Assembly (NCBI RefSeq): GCF_002310375.3 | Contig: NZ_CP023315.3 | Span: forward strand, 3,162,001-3,226,000 | Source: Caulobacter vibrioides | GTDB taxonomy: Bacteria; Pseudomonadota; Alphaproteobacteria; Caulobacterales; Caulobacteraceae | Length of the DNA stretch: 64,000 nt | Direction: 5' to 3' | Shown here: one piece after another, positions 38,788-47,727 of the stretch | Layout of the letters: every line of letters starts with the position of its first letter | How positions within the stretch are numbered: position 1 is the first letter of the stretch | The notes under the pieces: generated by a model | Databases searched by the model: none | The model's input: only the letters and a program-made list of their open reading frames with translations | What the model was told of the DNA's origin: nothing | Program-made: the position numbers and the translations under genes

Positions 38788-40268
38788 TTGGCGTAGGCCA
38801 GGCCCAGGAGGCCCTCGACGACGATGGCGCGGGCGTCGCCGTCCAGGCCCGCCTGATGCAAGGCCCGCGCGATGCGAGCCCGGTCCACGGGCGCGGGACC
38901 GGCGAGCCCGGCGTCGGCGGCGATCGACAGGGCCAGAAGCCCCGCCTCGCCCGAACGCTTGGCCGCGCCCGCATCGTCCAGCAACTGCAGGCGGGCCGGC
39001 TGGGCCGCCGACTTGCCGGCGTCGAAACCATAGACCTGCCCGCGCGCGTCGGCGTCCAGGGTTCCGCCCAGGCTGGCCAGCAGCAGGGCGGCGGCCTGGG
39101 CGGGCGCGCGAGCGCCGCCGCTGGCGCCGCGCGCCACCAGGGCGCCCAGCACCTGATTGTCGGTCTTGCCCGAGGCCGCCGTGATCAGGGCGTCCAGAAG
39201 GGCCAGGTCCGCGCCGCTGGCGCCGGGGATGCTGTCCTGCACCAGGCGGGCCCGGATCGTCTGGGCGCTGGCCAGATCGCCCGCCGCCACGGCCGCGCGG
39301 GCCATCAGCACCGGGTCCTGCAGCGGCCCGCCGGCGGCGGCCAGGGCGGCGATCGAGGCGGCCGAGGCCTCAGCGGCCTCGACGAAGGCGGCCAGGGTCT
39401 TGGCCTGCCGCAGGAACGCCAGGGCCGAGGCCTCGGCGGCGGTCAGGTCCGCGCCGGGCGCGACGCCGGCGAGGTCGCCCGAAGCCGAGATCGTCAGCGG
39501 CCTCAGGGCCGGCGCCGCGGAGGCCACCGCCGCCGCCGACCGCACGTCGAGGTTCAGGCGGCGCGACAGGGCGTAGTTGACGCCGTTCTTCAGCGAGGCC
39601 GCGCCGGGCGCGGTTCCCGCCAGCGCCGCGCCCATCAGCCGGGCGTAGTCGGCGTCCTTGGTCTGCTGCTGGGCCAGTTGGAAGGTCAGCTGGGCGGCGT
39701 CCTCCTGTCCGGCCTTCAGCTGGCAGAAGGCGCGCAGGCGCAGCCAGTAGGCGCCGCCGCGATCTACCGTCAGGGCGTCCTGCACGGCGCAGGCCTTGTC
39801 GTCGGCGCCGGTGATCAGCGCCGCCTCGGCTGCGGCCATCGACAGGGCCGAGCTGCCCGCCGCGCCGGGCGTGCGATCCAGCAGGCCGTCCACGGCGCGG
39901 GCCTCGCCCAGCGCGATCAGGGCCAGAGCCCGCTGGGCGCCCATCTCGACGTCTTCGCCGATGCGCGCGGGGGCGTTGGCGCCGGTCGACAGCATCCGCC
40001 GGCCCAGATTGGCGAAGGCCGGTGACAGGCCGCGCGGACCGCCGATCCGGGGCAGCGTCTCGCGCAGGATGTCCGGCGCGGTGTCCTTCCAAAGATCCGT
40101 CGGCAGACCGGTATCGGCCAAGGCGCTCGAGAAATAGTCCGGCGCGGCCAGGCTCTTGACCCTCACCTCTTCCTGGGCGGCGGCCAGGGTGGGCGCCAGC
40201 AGGGCGGCGGTCAGGGCGATCAGGGACGGAAGACGCATCGAATGAGGCATGGACCGGTTATGACGCAT
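38784..40268 (-). CDS. Exported Ala-rich helical-repeat protein coupled to xerD
   Basis: A 494-aa protein with a signal peptide (cleavage near TLAAAQ). The rest is almost entirely short helices rich in Ala, Leu, Asp and Arg with loose 30-residue periodicity, suggesting a TPR-like solenoid, though no exact TPR consensus is seen. It ends in an ATGA overlap with xerD. Its start is 76 bases from the divergent aroK start. Several N-terminal Met are close together; the first in-frame one gives 494 aa. Function unknown. Confidence 0.75.
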   Translation of the reverse strand: MRHNRSMPHSMRLPSLIALTAALLAPTLAAAQEEVRVKSLAAPDYFSSALADTGLPTDLWKDTAPDILRETLPRIGGPRGLSPAFANLGRRMLSTGANAPARIGEDVEMGAQRALALIALGEARAVDGLLDRTPGAAGSSALSMAAAEAALITGADDKACAVQDALTVDRGGAYWLRLRAFCQLKAGQEDAAQLTFQLAQQQTKDADYARLMGAALAGTAPGAASLKNGVNYALSRRLNLDVRSAAAVASAAPALRPLTISASGDLAGVAPGADLTAAEASALAFLRQAKTLAAFVEAAEASAASIAALAAAGGPLQDPVLMARAAVAAGDLASAQTIRARLVQDSIPGASGADLALLDALITAASGKTDNQVLGALVARGASGGARAPAQAAALLLASLGGTLDADARGQVYGFDAGKSAAQPARLQLLDDAGAAKRSGEAGLLALSIAADAGLAGPAPVDRARIARALHQAGLDGDARAIVVEGLLGLAYAK

Positions 40269-40344
40269 GACAGGGCTCTCGCAAACTTGGGCGCTCGCAA
40301 ACTTGGCGCTTTGGTCTAGCCTCGTGTAAACCCGCGACCGCATC

Positions 40345-40947
40345 ATGACCGAGCCCGATCAAACGCCCGACACCGCCCCCGAGGTCGCCCCAGAGGCCGC
40401 ACCGACCGTCACCGACGAGCTGGCCCCGCTGCGCGACAAGACCATCGTGCTGGTGGGTCTGATGGGCGTGGGCAAGTCCAGCGTCGGGCGGCGACTGGCC
40501 AATGTGCTGGGCCTGCCGTTCCGCGACGCCGACAATGAGGTCGAGGCGGCCGCCGGCCGGTCGATCTCCGAGATCTTCGCCGAGCTGGGCGAGCCGGCCT
40601 TCCGCGACGGCGAACGCCGGGTGATCGCCCGGCTGCTGGACGAGCCGCCGCACGTGCTGGCCACCGGCGGCGGCGCCTTCGTCAACGCCGAGACCCGCGC
40701 CCTGATCAACGAGAAGGCCGTGTCGGTCTGGCTGAAGGCCGATGTCGAGCTCCTGGCCCGCCGCGTCTCGCGCAAGGACAACCGTCCGCTGGTGCGCGGC
40801 AAGGACCCGGTGAAGGTGCTGACCGAGCTGGCCGAGGCTCGCTATCCGGCCTATGCCGAGGCCAAGGTCCATGTCGAGACCGGCGACACCCCGCACATGG
40901 TGGCGGTCGAGGCCATTCTGACGGCGCTTCGCCAGTCGCGCGCTTAA
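40345..40947 (+). CDS. aroK: Shikimate kinase
   Basis: The 200-aa kinase phosphorylates shikimate in the fifth step of the chorismate pathway. Walker A is GLMGVGKSSVGRRLA, the shikimate-binding DxD is in FRDADNEVE, ATGGGAFV is the GGG loop, and the lid has RKDNRPL. It carries a 33-residue N-terminal extension rich in Pro and Ala before the kinase core. aroB follows after 9 bases, a conserved aroK-aroB pair. Confidence 0.97.
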   Translation: MTEPDQTPDTAPEVAPEAAPTVTDELAPLRDKTIVLVGLMGVGKSSVGRRLANVLGLPFRDADNEVEAAAGRSISEIFAELGEPAFRDGERRVIARLLDEPPHVLATGGGAFVNAETRALINEKAVSVWLKADVELLARRVSRKDNRPLVRGKDPVKVLTELAEARYPAYAEAKVHVETGDTPHMVAVEAILTALRQSRA

Positions 40948-40956
40948 GGAGTTCGC

Positions 40957-42069
40957 ATGATCCGCACCGTCTCTGTGGGCCTGGGCGAGCGCGCCTATGA
41001 CGTGGTCATCGGGCCTGGCCTGCTGGATCAGGCCGGCGAGCGTGTCGCCGCCGTGCTGGGCAAGCGCAAGCGCGTCGCCGTCGTCACCGACGCCCATGTC
41101 GGGGCGCACCACGGCCAGCGTCTCTCCGCCGCGCTGCAAGGCGCAGGGATCACCGTGGACGTCATCACCATCGCGCCCGGCGAGGAGAGCAAGAGCTTCG
41201 AGGGCCTGGCCGATCTTTCCGACCGCCTGCTGGCCCTGAACCTGGAGCGCGGCGACCAGATCGTGGCCCTGGGCGGCGGCGTCGTGGGCGACCTCGCCGG
41301 CTTTGCGGCGGCGATCTACAAGCGCGGCATCGACTTCGTGCAGGTCCCGACCACCCTGCTGGCCCAGGTCGACAGCTCGGTCGGCGGCAAGACGGCCATC
41401 GACACGCCGCGCGGCAAGAACCTGATCGGGGCCTTCCACCAGCCGCGCCTGGTTTTGGCCGACCTCGACGTGCTGGCCACCCTGCCCGCCCGCGAGCTGG
41501 CCTGCGGCTATGCCGAGATCATCAAGTACGGCCTCCTGGGCGACTTCGCCTTCTTCGAATGGCTGGAGACCAACGTCCAGGCGGTGCTGGGTCGCGACGT
41601 CGACGCCCTGGTGCGCGCCGTCGGCCGCAGCGTCGAGATGAAGGCCGAGATCGTCGCCGAGGACGAGAAGGAGGCCGGCCGCCGCGCCCTTCTGAACCTT
41701 GGCCACACCTTCGGTCACGCCATCGAGGCCGAGATGGGCTTTGGCGACGCGCTCAAGCATGGCGAGGCCGTCGGGGTGGGCATGGCCCAGGCCTTCCGCT
41801 TCTCGGCCAAGCTTGGCCTCTGCCCTAGCCAGGATGCGGTCCGCGCGCAGGCGGCCATCAAGGCCGCCGGCCTGCCGACCACGCTGGCCGATGTGCGCCC
41901 CGAGCCCTTCGCCGCCGACGCCCTGATCGCTCACTGCGGCCAGGACAAGAAGGCCGAGGGTGGCAAGCTGACCTTCGTGCTGGCGCGCGGCATCGGCGAT
42001 GCGTTCGTCGCCAAGGACGTGGATCGCGCGGCGCTGAAGGCGTTCCTGATTGAGGACGGGGCGGTCTAG
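40957..42069 (+). CDS. aroB: 3-Dehydroquinate synthase
   Basis: AroB makes 3-dehydroquinate from DAHP, second step of the shikimate pathway, with NAD+ and Zn2+. The 370-aa protein shows the NAD-binding [54 protein letters not shown], metal ligands in [11 protein letters not shown] and the [11 protein letters not shown]is. It is cotranscribed with aroK (9-base gap). A hairpin-rich dispersed repeat follows its stop. Confidence 0.98.
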   Translation: MIRTVSVGLGERAYDVVIGPGLLDQAGERVAAVLGKRKRVAVVTDAHVGAHHGQRLSAALQGAGITVDVITIAPGEESKSFEGLADLSDRLLALNLERGDQIVALGGGVVGDLAGFAAAIYKRGIDFVQVPTTLLAQVDSSVGGKTAIDTPRGKNLIGAFHQPRLVLADLDVLATLPARELACGYAEIIKYGLLGDFAFFEWLETNVQAVLGRDVDALVRAVGRSVEMKAEIVAEDEKEAGRRALLNLGHTFGHAIEAEMGFGDALKHGEAVGVGMAQAFRFSAKLGLCPSQDAVRAQAAIKAAGLPTTLADVRPEPFAADALIAHCGQDKKAEGGKLTFVLARGIGDAFVAKDVDRAALKAFLIEDGAV

Positions 42070-42121
42070 GAGCCTGTCGGGGTTAGACGGAACCCTCTCA
42101 ACCCGACAATCCAATACGCGT

Positions 42122-42236
42122 TGTCATCCCGGCCGGAAGACCGCTCAGCGGGCTGTAGAGCCGGGACCCAGGGGCGGTCCGCACAGCGCCTTGCCACCCC
42201 CTGGGCCCCGGGTCGGCTTCGCCGCCCGGGATGACA
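42122..42236. repeat. Dispersed inverted-repeat element (TGTCATCCCGG type)
   Basis: The ends TGTCATCCCGG (42122-42132) and CCGGGATGACA (42226-42236) are inverted copies. Internal GGGACCCAGGGG and CCCCTGGGCCCC add a second stem. It lies between the convergent aroB and J-domain genes and could terminate both. Confidence 0.75.
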
Positions 42237-42258
42237 CGGGGAATGAGGCCAGAACGCC

Positions 42259-42909
42259 CTACACCATCCCCGACTTCTGCAGCTGCTTATAGGCCTTGAT
42301 CACGCGCTGCAGCTTGTGCTCGGCGCTGCGGTCGCCGCCGTTGGCGTCGGGGTGGCAGCGCTTGAGCAGTTCCTTGTAGCGGGCCTTGATCGCGGCGCTG
42401 TCGGCCGTGGCCTCCAGGTCGAGGTCGGCCAGGGCCTGGCGCTCCAGCTTGCCCAGGCGGCGCTCGGCCGCCGAGCGTTCGGCCTCGGCCCGGCGTTGCT
42501 GGGCGCGGAAGACGCCGAACGGATCGGCGAAGTGGCGCGCGTCGCGGGCGGCCATGGCGGCGGCCTCGCGCGAATTGGCGTCGGCCTTGAAGCTCCAGGT
42601 CGGACGACCGCCGGTCATCCGCTCGCTCTCCTGCTCGGCCCGGATCTGGGCCTCGCTCATGCCGGCGTAGAAGTTCCAGTTCTTGTTGTACTCGGCCGCG
42701 TGCCGCTGACAGAACCAGTAGTGATCATTGGGCAGGTCGCGCGACTTTGGCGCCTTGGCCGATCCGGCCAGGCGGCAGTCGGGATGGTCGCAACGCTTCT
42801 CGCCGGGCTTGAGGCCCAGGACGTCGTGCGCCGGATCGTCCTCGCCCTCCTTGGGCGGACGGATCCGGATGTCGTAAAATTTGGGACGGTACTCGAACGG
42901 CCGGTTCAT
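42259..42909 (-). CDS. J-domain (DnaJ-like) co-chaperone protein
   Basis: The 216-aa protein ends in a J domain (about residues 160-214) with the essential HPD in LKRCHPDANGG and the helix IKAYKQL. A Cys/His cluster near residues 40-70 (RCDHPDCRLAG, WFCQRHAAEY) may bind metal. Such DnaJ-like proteins recruit Hsp70 to a target; here the target is unknown. It is divergent from the BolA gene, 59 bases away. Confidence 0.9.
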   Translation of the reverse strand: MNRPFEYRPKFYDIRIRPPKEGEDDPAHDVLGLKPGEKRCDHPDCRLAGSAKAPKSRDLPNDHYWFCQRHAAEYNKNWNFYAGMSEAQIRAEQESERMTGGRPTWSFKADANSREAAAMAARDARHFADPFGVFRAQQRRAEAERSAAERRLGKLERQALADLDLEATADSAAIKARYKELLKRCHPDANGGDRSAEHKLQRVIKAYKQLQKSGMV

Positions 42910-42968
42910 GGCGTCTAGAGTAAGGCCACGCTATTTGCGTTCAAGGATTGACAAGTAAGAGACGCATC

Positions 42969-43241
42969 ATGAACGCCGTCGCCGAGACCATCCGCCGCAA
43001 GTTGGAAGCCGCTTTTTCGCCTTCCGCCCTCGAACTGGTCGATGACAGTGACCGGCACCATGGCCATGCCGGCCATACGGGCGCGGGCGAGAGCCACTTC
43101 AATCTGCGGATCGAGGCCGAGGCCTTCGCGGGCAAGCCGCGCGTCATGCGCCAGCGGATGATCATGCACGTCCTGGCCGAGGAGCTGGCGGGGCCCGTAC
43201 ATGCGCTGTCGATCTCCGCATCGGCGCCCGGAGACGCTTAG
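42969..43241 (+). CDS. BolA family protein
   Basis: The 90-aa protein has the BolA helix-turn-helix-like fold: IRRKLEAAFSPSALELVDDSDRH as two adjoining helices and strand, His in the loop (HHGHAGH), FNLRIEAEAFAGKP and RMIMHVLAEEL. BolA proteins pair with monothiol glutaredoxins on a shared [2Fe-2S] cluster, or regulate transcription. The start at 42969 follows GTAAGAGACG. The cytidine deaminase gene follows 104 bases on. Confidence 0.94.
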   Translation: MNAVAETIRRKLEAAFSPSALELVDDSDRHHGHAGHTGAGESHFNLRIEAEAFAGKPRVMRQRMIMHVLAEELAGPVHALSISASAPGDA

Positions 43242-43345
43242 GCGCGGGCAAAAGGTAAGTTCGAACTTACTTTCTGCTTGCGCCATGACGTCGTCGCTGA
43301 TTGCCTTCCATCCCGGCGCGATCCTGCCGGGTGGCAGGAACATCC

Positions 43346-43774
43346 ATGAGCGCCGACGCCCCTCCGTCCCCTGAAGCTGTCGAAAACGAGATCGCCGCCG
43401 CCCTGCCGGCGCTGCTGTCGAGATCTTACGCCCGCTATTCGAAGTTCACCGTGGCCGCAGCGGTCATCGACGAGACCGGCGCTGTCCACTACGGCGTCAA
43501 TGTCGAGAACGCCGCCTATCCGCAAGGGACCTGCGCCGAGCAGACCGCCATCGGGGCGATGATCACGGCCGCCGGCGCGCGCCGCATCGACAAGGTGCTG
43601 ATCGCCGCCGGCTCCGACGCCGTGGTCCAGCCCTGCGGCGGTTGCCGCCAGCGCATCGCCGAGTTCGCCGGTGAGACCTGCCAGATCGTCTCGGTCCAGG
43701 GCGGCAAGCCCACCGAGCGCGTGGCGTTCTGGGACCTGCTGCCCCGCTCGTTCGGCCCGCGCGACCTGGACTGA
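43346..43774 (+). CDS. cdd: Cytidine deaminase
   Basis: The 142-aa enzyme deaminates cytidine and deoxycytidine to uridine forms in pyrimidine salvage. Zinc is bound by Cys63 with catalytic Glu65 (TCAEQTAI) and by Cys97 and Cys100 (PCGGCRQ). NVENAAYP is the substrate loop. The size fits the homotetrameric class. Start at 43346, with AGGAA nine bases upstream. A strong terminator follows 22 bases past the stop. Confidence 0.95.
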   Translation: MSADAPPSPEAVENEIAAALPALLSRSYARYSKFTVAAAVIDETGAVHYGVNVENAAYPQGTCAEQTAIGAMITAAGARRIDKVLIAAGSDAVVQPCGGCRQRIAEFAGETCQIVSVQGGKPTERVAFWDLLPRSFGPRDLD

Positions 43775-43796
43775 TCGCCTGGAACGCCTCGAACGC

Positions 43797-43826
43797 GCCG
43801 CCGTCGCACATCGACGGCGGCTTTTT
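43797..43826 (+). terminator. Intrinsic terminator after cdd
   Basis: GCCGCCGTCG and CGACGGCGGC form a perfect 10-bp stem with loop CACAT, followed directly by TTTTT. Confidence 0.92.
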
Positions 43827-43844
43827 CGCGCCTGATCGCCAAAG

Positions 43845-43871
43845 AAAAAGGGGCGGTCCGAAGACCGCCCC
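43845..43871 (-). terminator. Intrinsic terminator for the leftward TonB receptor
   Basis: GGGGCGGTC and GACCGCCCC form a 9-bp stem with a 4-base CGAA/TTCG loop. On the minus strand it is followed by a T run. It lies 28 bases beyond the receptor stop. Confidence 0.9.
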
Positions 43872-43898
43872 TTCCCGCTTCGACCCGAGGGTCTCAGC

Positions 43899-46800
43899 TT
43901 ACATCTTGTAGTTGAAGCCGAGGAAGAAACGACGACCGAAGAGGTCGAAGTTGTCGCTCGTCGAGTTGCCCAACCAACGATCCGGCTCGCGGTCGAACGC
44001 GTTGACCACGCCGCCACGCAGCACCAGACGCTCACGCGGCGAGTACGTCACGGTGAAGTCGTGCTGCACGAACGGACGCGTGCTGTAGTAACGGGAGTCG
44101 CGGTTGTCCGGGTCGACCTTCATATCGTCGACGTCGAACGGACGCGTGCCGTTGCTCAGCCACTGCGAAGCTTGCCAGTCGGCGTTCCAGGTGATCGCCA
44201 GCTTTTCGTTCACTTCCCAGCTGACGCGCGAGGAGAAGCGGACGCGCGGCAGGCCAAGGCCCGTCTCGTTGTCGATGTGCTCGCTCGGGTTCGAGATGTT
44301 CACGAAGTCGTGCTGCTCGAACAGGTAGTTGCCCGACAGACGGTAGTTCAGGCGACCCCAGTCCTTGCCGATGATGTCTTCGATATCGGTGCGGTACAGG
44401 AACTGGAAGTCGATGCCGCGGTTGGTCGTGCGGGCGTAGTTCACCGAGCCTTGGATGAAGTCGATGATGCCGTAGGCCGGGGTGGTGCCCGAGCCGGCGC
44501 CGCCGGTCCGCGTCAGGGTGGCGCAGATGGCGGTGTTCAGCACGTCACCGCTGACGCACTGGTTGGCCGCCGTTTGCGCGCTGACCGCCGCGATCACGTC
44601 CTTGATCTCGATGTCGTAGTAATCGAACACGAAGGTCGCCTTCGGCCAGAAGCGCGGCGTGACGATCATCGAAGCGGTGATCGAGTACGACTCTTCAGGC
44701 TTCAGGAACGGGTTGCCCGCGTTCTTACCGGCCGGCGTGCTGGAGTAGATAATGTTCGTGCCGGTCGGGATGCCCAGCGCGACGCAGTTCTTCTCACGGT
44801 TCGCCTTGATCTTGGCGTCGGTCAGGTTGATCAGGTTCCGCGCATCGCAAGGATCGGTGATCGTGGCGAAGGTCTGGGTCGGCGGACGGAAGGTCTCACC
44901 CAGGGTCGGCGCGCGCACCGACTTACCCGTGGTGGCCCGGAACATGACGTCCTGGATCGGGCGCCACAGCAGGTTGAAGTTGTAGGTCTCAACCTTGCCG
45001 ATCGTGGTGTATTCCGAGTTCCGGTAGGCGGCGCCGATTTCCAGGCTCTTGGCGAGCGGCAGGTCACGCAGCAGCGGCAGACGGAATTCGCCGAAGTATT
45101 CCTTGGTCTCGTACGACGAGGTCGGGAAGTCCGGACCCGTGTTCATGAACAGGATACGGTCGCCGGTCGAGGCCGAGCGGCCGATCGCTTCGGTTTCTTC
45201 ACGACGCCATTCGGCGCCCACGGCCAGACCGATACGGCCAGCGCCCCAGAAGTCCCACAGTTCGCCCGACACGAAGCCGAGGGCGTCTTGCTGGACGTTC
45301 TTTTCCTGGACGTTGATTTCGGCCAGCAGGTAGTTGGCCGCGTCTTGGCTGATGCCGCCCGGGCCGAACACGCGGATCGGCTTACAGTTGGTGATCTCTT
45401 CGTAGGCCTTGGTGCCCTTGGCGTAGTTGACCGTCCGGCCGTCACGGCTCGAACGGGCGTCGTCGCGGATGGTGGCGCCTTGCTTGTCCAGGACCTGGAC
45501 GCGGCAGACGATTTCGCCCGGCTTGCCGTTGACGATGCCGGCGGTGTCCACGATGGCGTCGGTGGCGAACTTGAAGCGCGGCGCGTCAACGCCCCGTTCG
45601 AAGTTCTTGTTCTTCAGCTCACCGTAGGTGTAGCCCAGCTCGTACGACAGGTTGTGGATGAAGCCGAAGTCGTCCTTGCTGCCGCGGAAGCCGGCGACGA
45701 AGCGCTTCAGTTCCTTTTCGTTCAGCTGCGTGCGGAGCGGACCGAACAGGCTGTGACGGGCGCGGACGTCCGAGACGGCGGCGGTCGTGGTGATCGCGCC
45801 GGTCGCGGTGTTGTAGGCCGTGATCGGCGTACGCGTGTTGGCCAGGACGGCGTTGCGCACGTTGGCCGGCAGGTAGGCGTTGTCCAGGCCGATGTTGAAC
45901 GAGCTGTTCGAGAACCACGACGGGTTCGTACCAGCCGCCACCGGCAGGATGCCGATGTCGAAGAAGGTCTGCTGACCTTCGTCGAAGGTCTCTTCCTTGA
46001 CGTACTTGGCTTCGGTGAAGAACTGCAGGTCTTCGGTGATGTCGAAGTTGACGCCACCCTGGAAGCGGTAGTTCACCGAGCGCGGCAGACGGCTGCCCTG
46101 GCTGAAATCGGTGTTCGGGTTCAGGCCGTCGCCGCCGATGTTGGTGACGCGCTGGAAGCCGTTCTCGTCGCGGAACGTGCCGAACGACGGGTTACGAGCC
46201 GCGCCCGCCTGATCGTAGATGAACGAGTTGCCCGGTTCGATCGCGAAGCAGTTGGCGCTCATCGGGGCGATGGCCGCCGAGCAGCTCTGGAACGGGATGT
46301 CCGGATCGTTCGGGTTGGCCGACGGACGCAGCGAGTTGGCCAGGACGGTGATGCCGCCGACCGGACCGATCGACAGCGTGCGCGCGTCGCTGATCAGGAT
46401 GTTGTCCAGGACGCCGTCGGGTTGGTTGTTCGCAACGTCGCTGTCGTTGTTCAGAAGGACCCAGGCCTTCTTGCGCCAGTCGACTTGGCTGTCGCGGACT
46501 TCGTCGTTCTTCTCGTACTCGGCCGACGCGTAGACGTTCAGGCGGCCATCGAGGAAGTTACGACCGGCCAGGGCCGACAGGCGGCGGTTCAGTTGGCCGT
46601 CCTGGTTGATCTGAGCGGCGGTGCCGTCGATTTCCAGGCCCTCGAAGTTCTTGCGCAGAACGAAGTTGACCACGCCCGACACGGCGTCGGCGCCGTAGAG
46701 GGCCGAGTTCGAACCGGTGATGACTTCGACGTTCTGGATCAGCAGACGCGGAATGGTGTCAACGTCGACCGACAGGCCAGCGCCGTTCGAGCCGACATGG

Positions 46801-47184
46801 CGACGACCGTCGACCAGGGTCAGCGTGCGGCCGGTGCCCAGGTCGCGCAGGTTCAGCAGCGACAGACCACCGTCGTTCAGGCCCGAACCCGTGGTGTCTT
46901 CCGGCACCAGCGAGCCCGCCAGCGCGGGGATGTCGGCCAGAACGTCGATGACGCTGGCTTGACCCGTGACCACGACGTCGTCGCGGCTGACTTGGATCAG
47001 CGGGGTCGGGGAGTTGGTCGGGTCGCGGCGGATGCGCGAGCCGGTGACCACGACTTCCTCGACGGCGGTCGCTTCCTGGGCCGGGGCCCGCCGGCGCGGT
47101 CTGCGCCAGGGCAAGGGCCGGAGCGAAAGCCGTGAGGCTACCCAGCATCGTCGTCGCCAGGAGAACCTTGGTTTTCAACGCCAT
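43899..47184 (-). CDS. TonB-dependent receptor with apparent frameshift after the signal peptide
   Basis: The mature part (about 1060 aa) is a complete receptor: a TonB box-like EEVVVTGSRIRR, plug with LLNLRDLGTGRTLTLVDGRR and SNSALYGADAVSGVVNFVL, and a barrel ending FNYKM. Its signal peptide (MALKTKVLLATTMLGSLTAF, cleavage near LALAQ), with AGGA upstream of the ATG at 47184, is in another frame. Removing one base of the CCC at 47087-47089 joins both into a 1094-aa protein reading ALAQTAPAAPAQEATAVEE. So either the assembly has a one-base error or the gene is broken. Without repair the mature part has no export signal. It is divergent from another receptor gene. Confidence 0.85.
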
Positions 47185-47727
47185 ATTTTTGTTGTCCTCA
47201 AAAGTACGCGCGCCCGTCACGCCAGCCGCGCGCGGGAGCAAAAGAGGGCCATTCCTCAAGATCCGACGTTAAAGCCTTTCGGCGGCGCTAGAAGCGATCA
47301 TGGCCAAATTCGGACGGGTTGCCGGCGCAGCGTTACCAAAAAGTCACGTATCTGGCGCTCTTCCGTCAAAAATAGAATAATCTTGCGCGTACAGCCCCGC
47401 AAAGGACCACGCGCAGGCCGCTTAAGGGGTAAAATCCGCCCTGCGGCATGCCAGCGTTTTGCGAGACGAGCGACTTTTTCGCCGGTTTTTCGCACTTTCG
47501 ATGGTGGGAAGCCGCGATCGGCGCCGTCGTACTGCTGCGTCGCCTTGCCTAACTTTTAGGCGATGCTGCTCGGTTCGGGGGGATCGAGACTAATTTGTGG
47601 CAAAAACCCGTGACCCCGACCAGTGTGCCGCCATGGCGAATTTGTCTCGCGCCGAGAACGCGGGCGAGCAAGCCATTCAACAGTAGGGGCTCCGCCATCG
47701 GCGGGGAGTTTCGGGGACTTTTTTCAA
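47185..47727. other. 543-bp divergent control region of two TonB receptors
   Basis: It is moderately AT-rich in blocks (ACCAAAAAGTCACG, CAAAAATAGAATAATC, TAATTTGTGGCAAAAA), which probably hold two promoters. No clear palindromic operator was recognised. Several short open frames occur but none has a plausible family or start. Confidence 0.5.

Noticed and set aside
44061..47135. A 1024-codon open frame opposite the leftward TonB receptor
   Set aside because: It is the mirror of a real receptor gene in GC-rich DNA; the translation is Arg/Val/Asp-rich with no domain.
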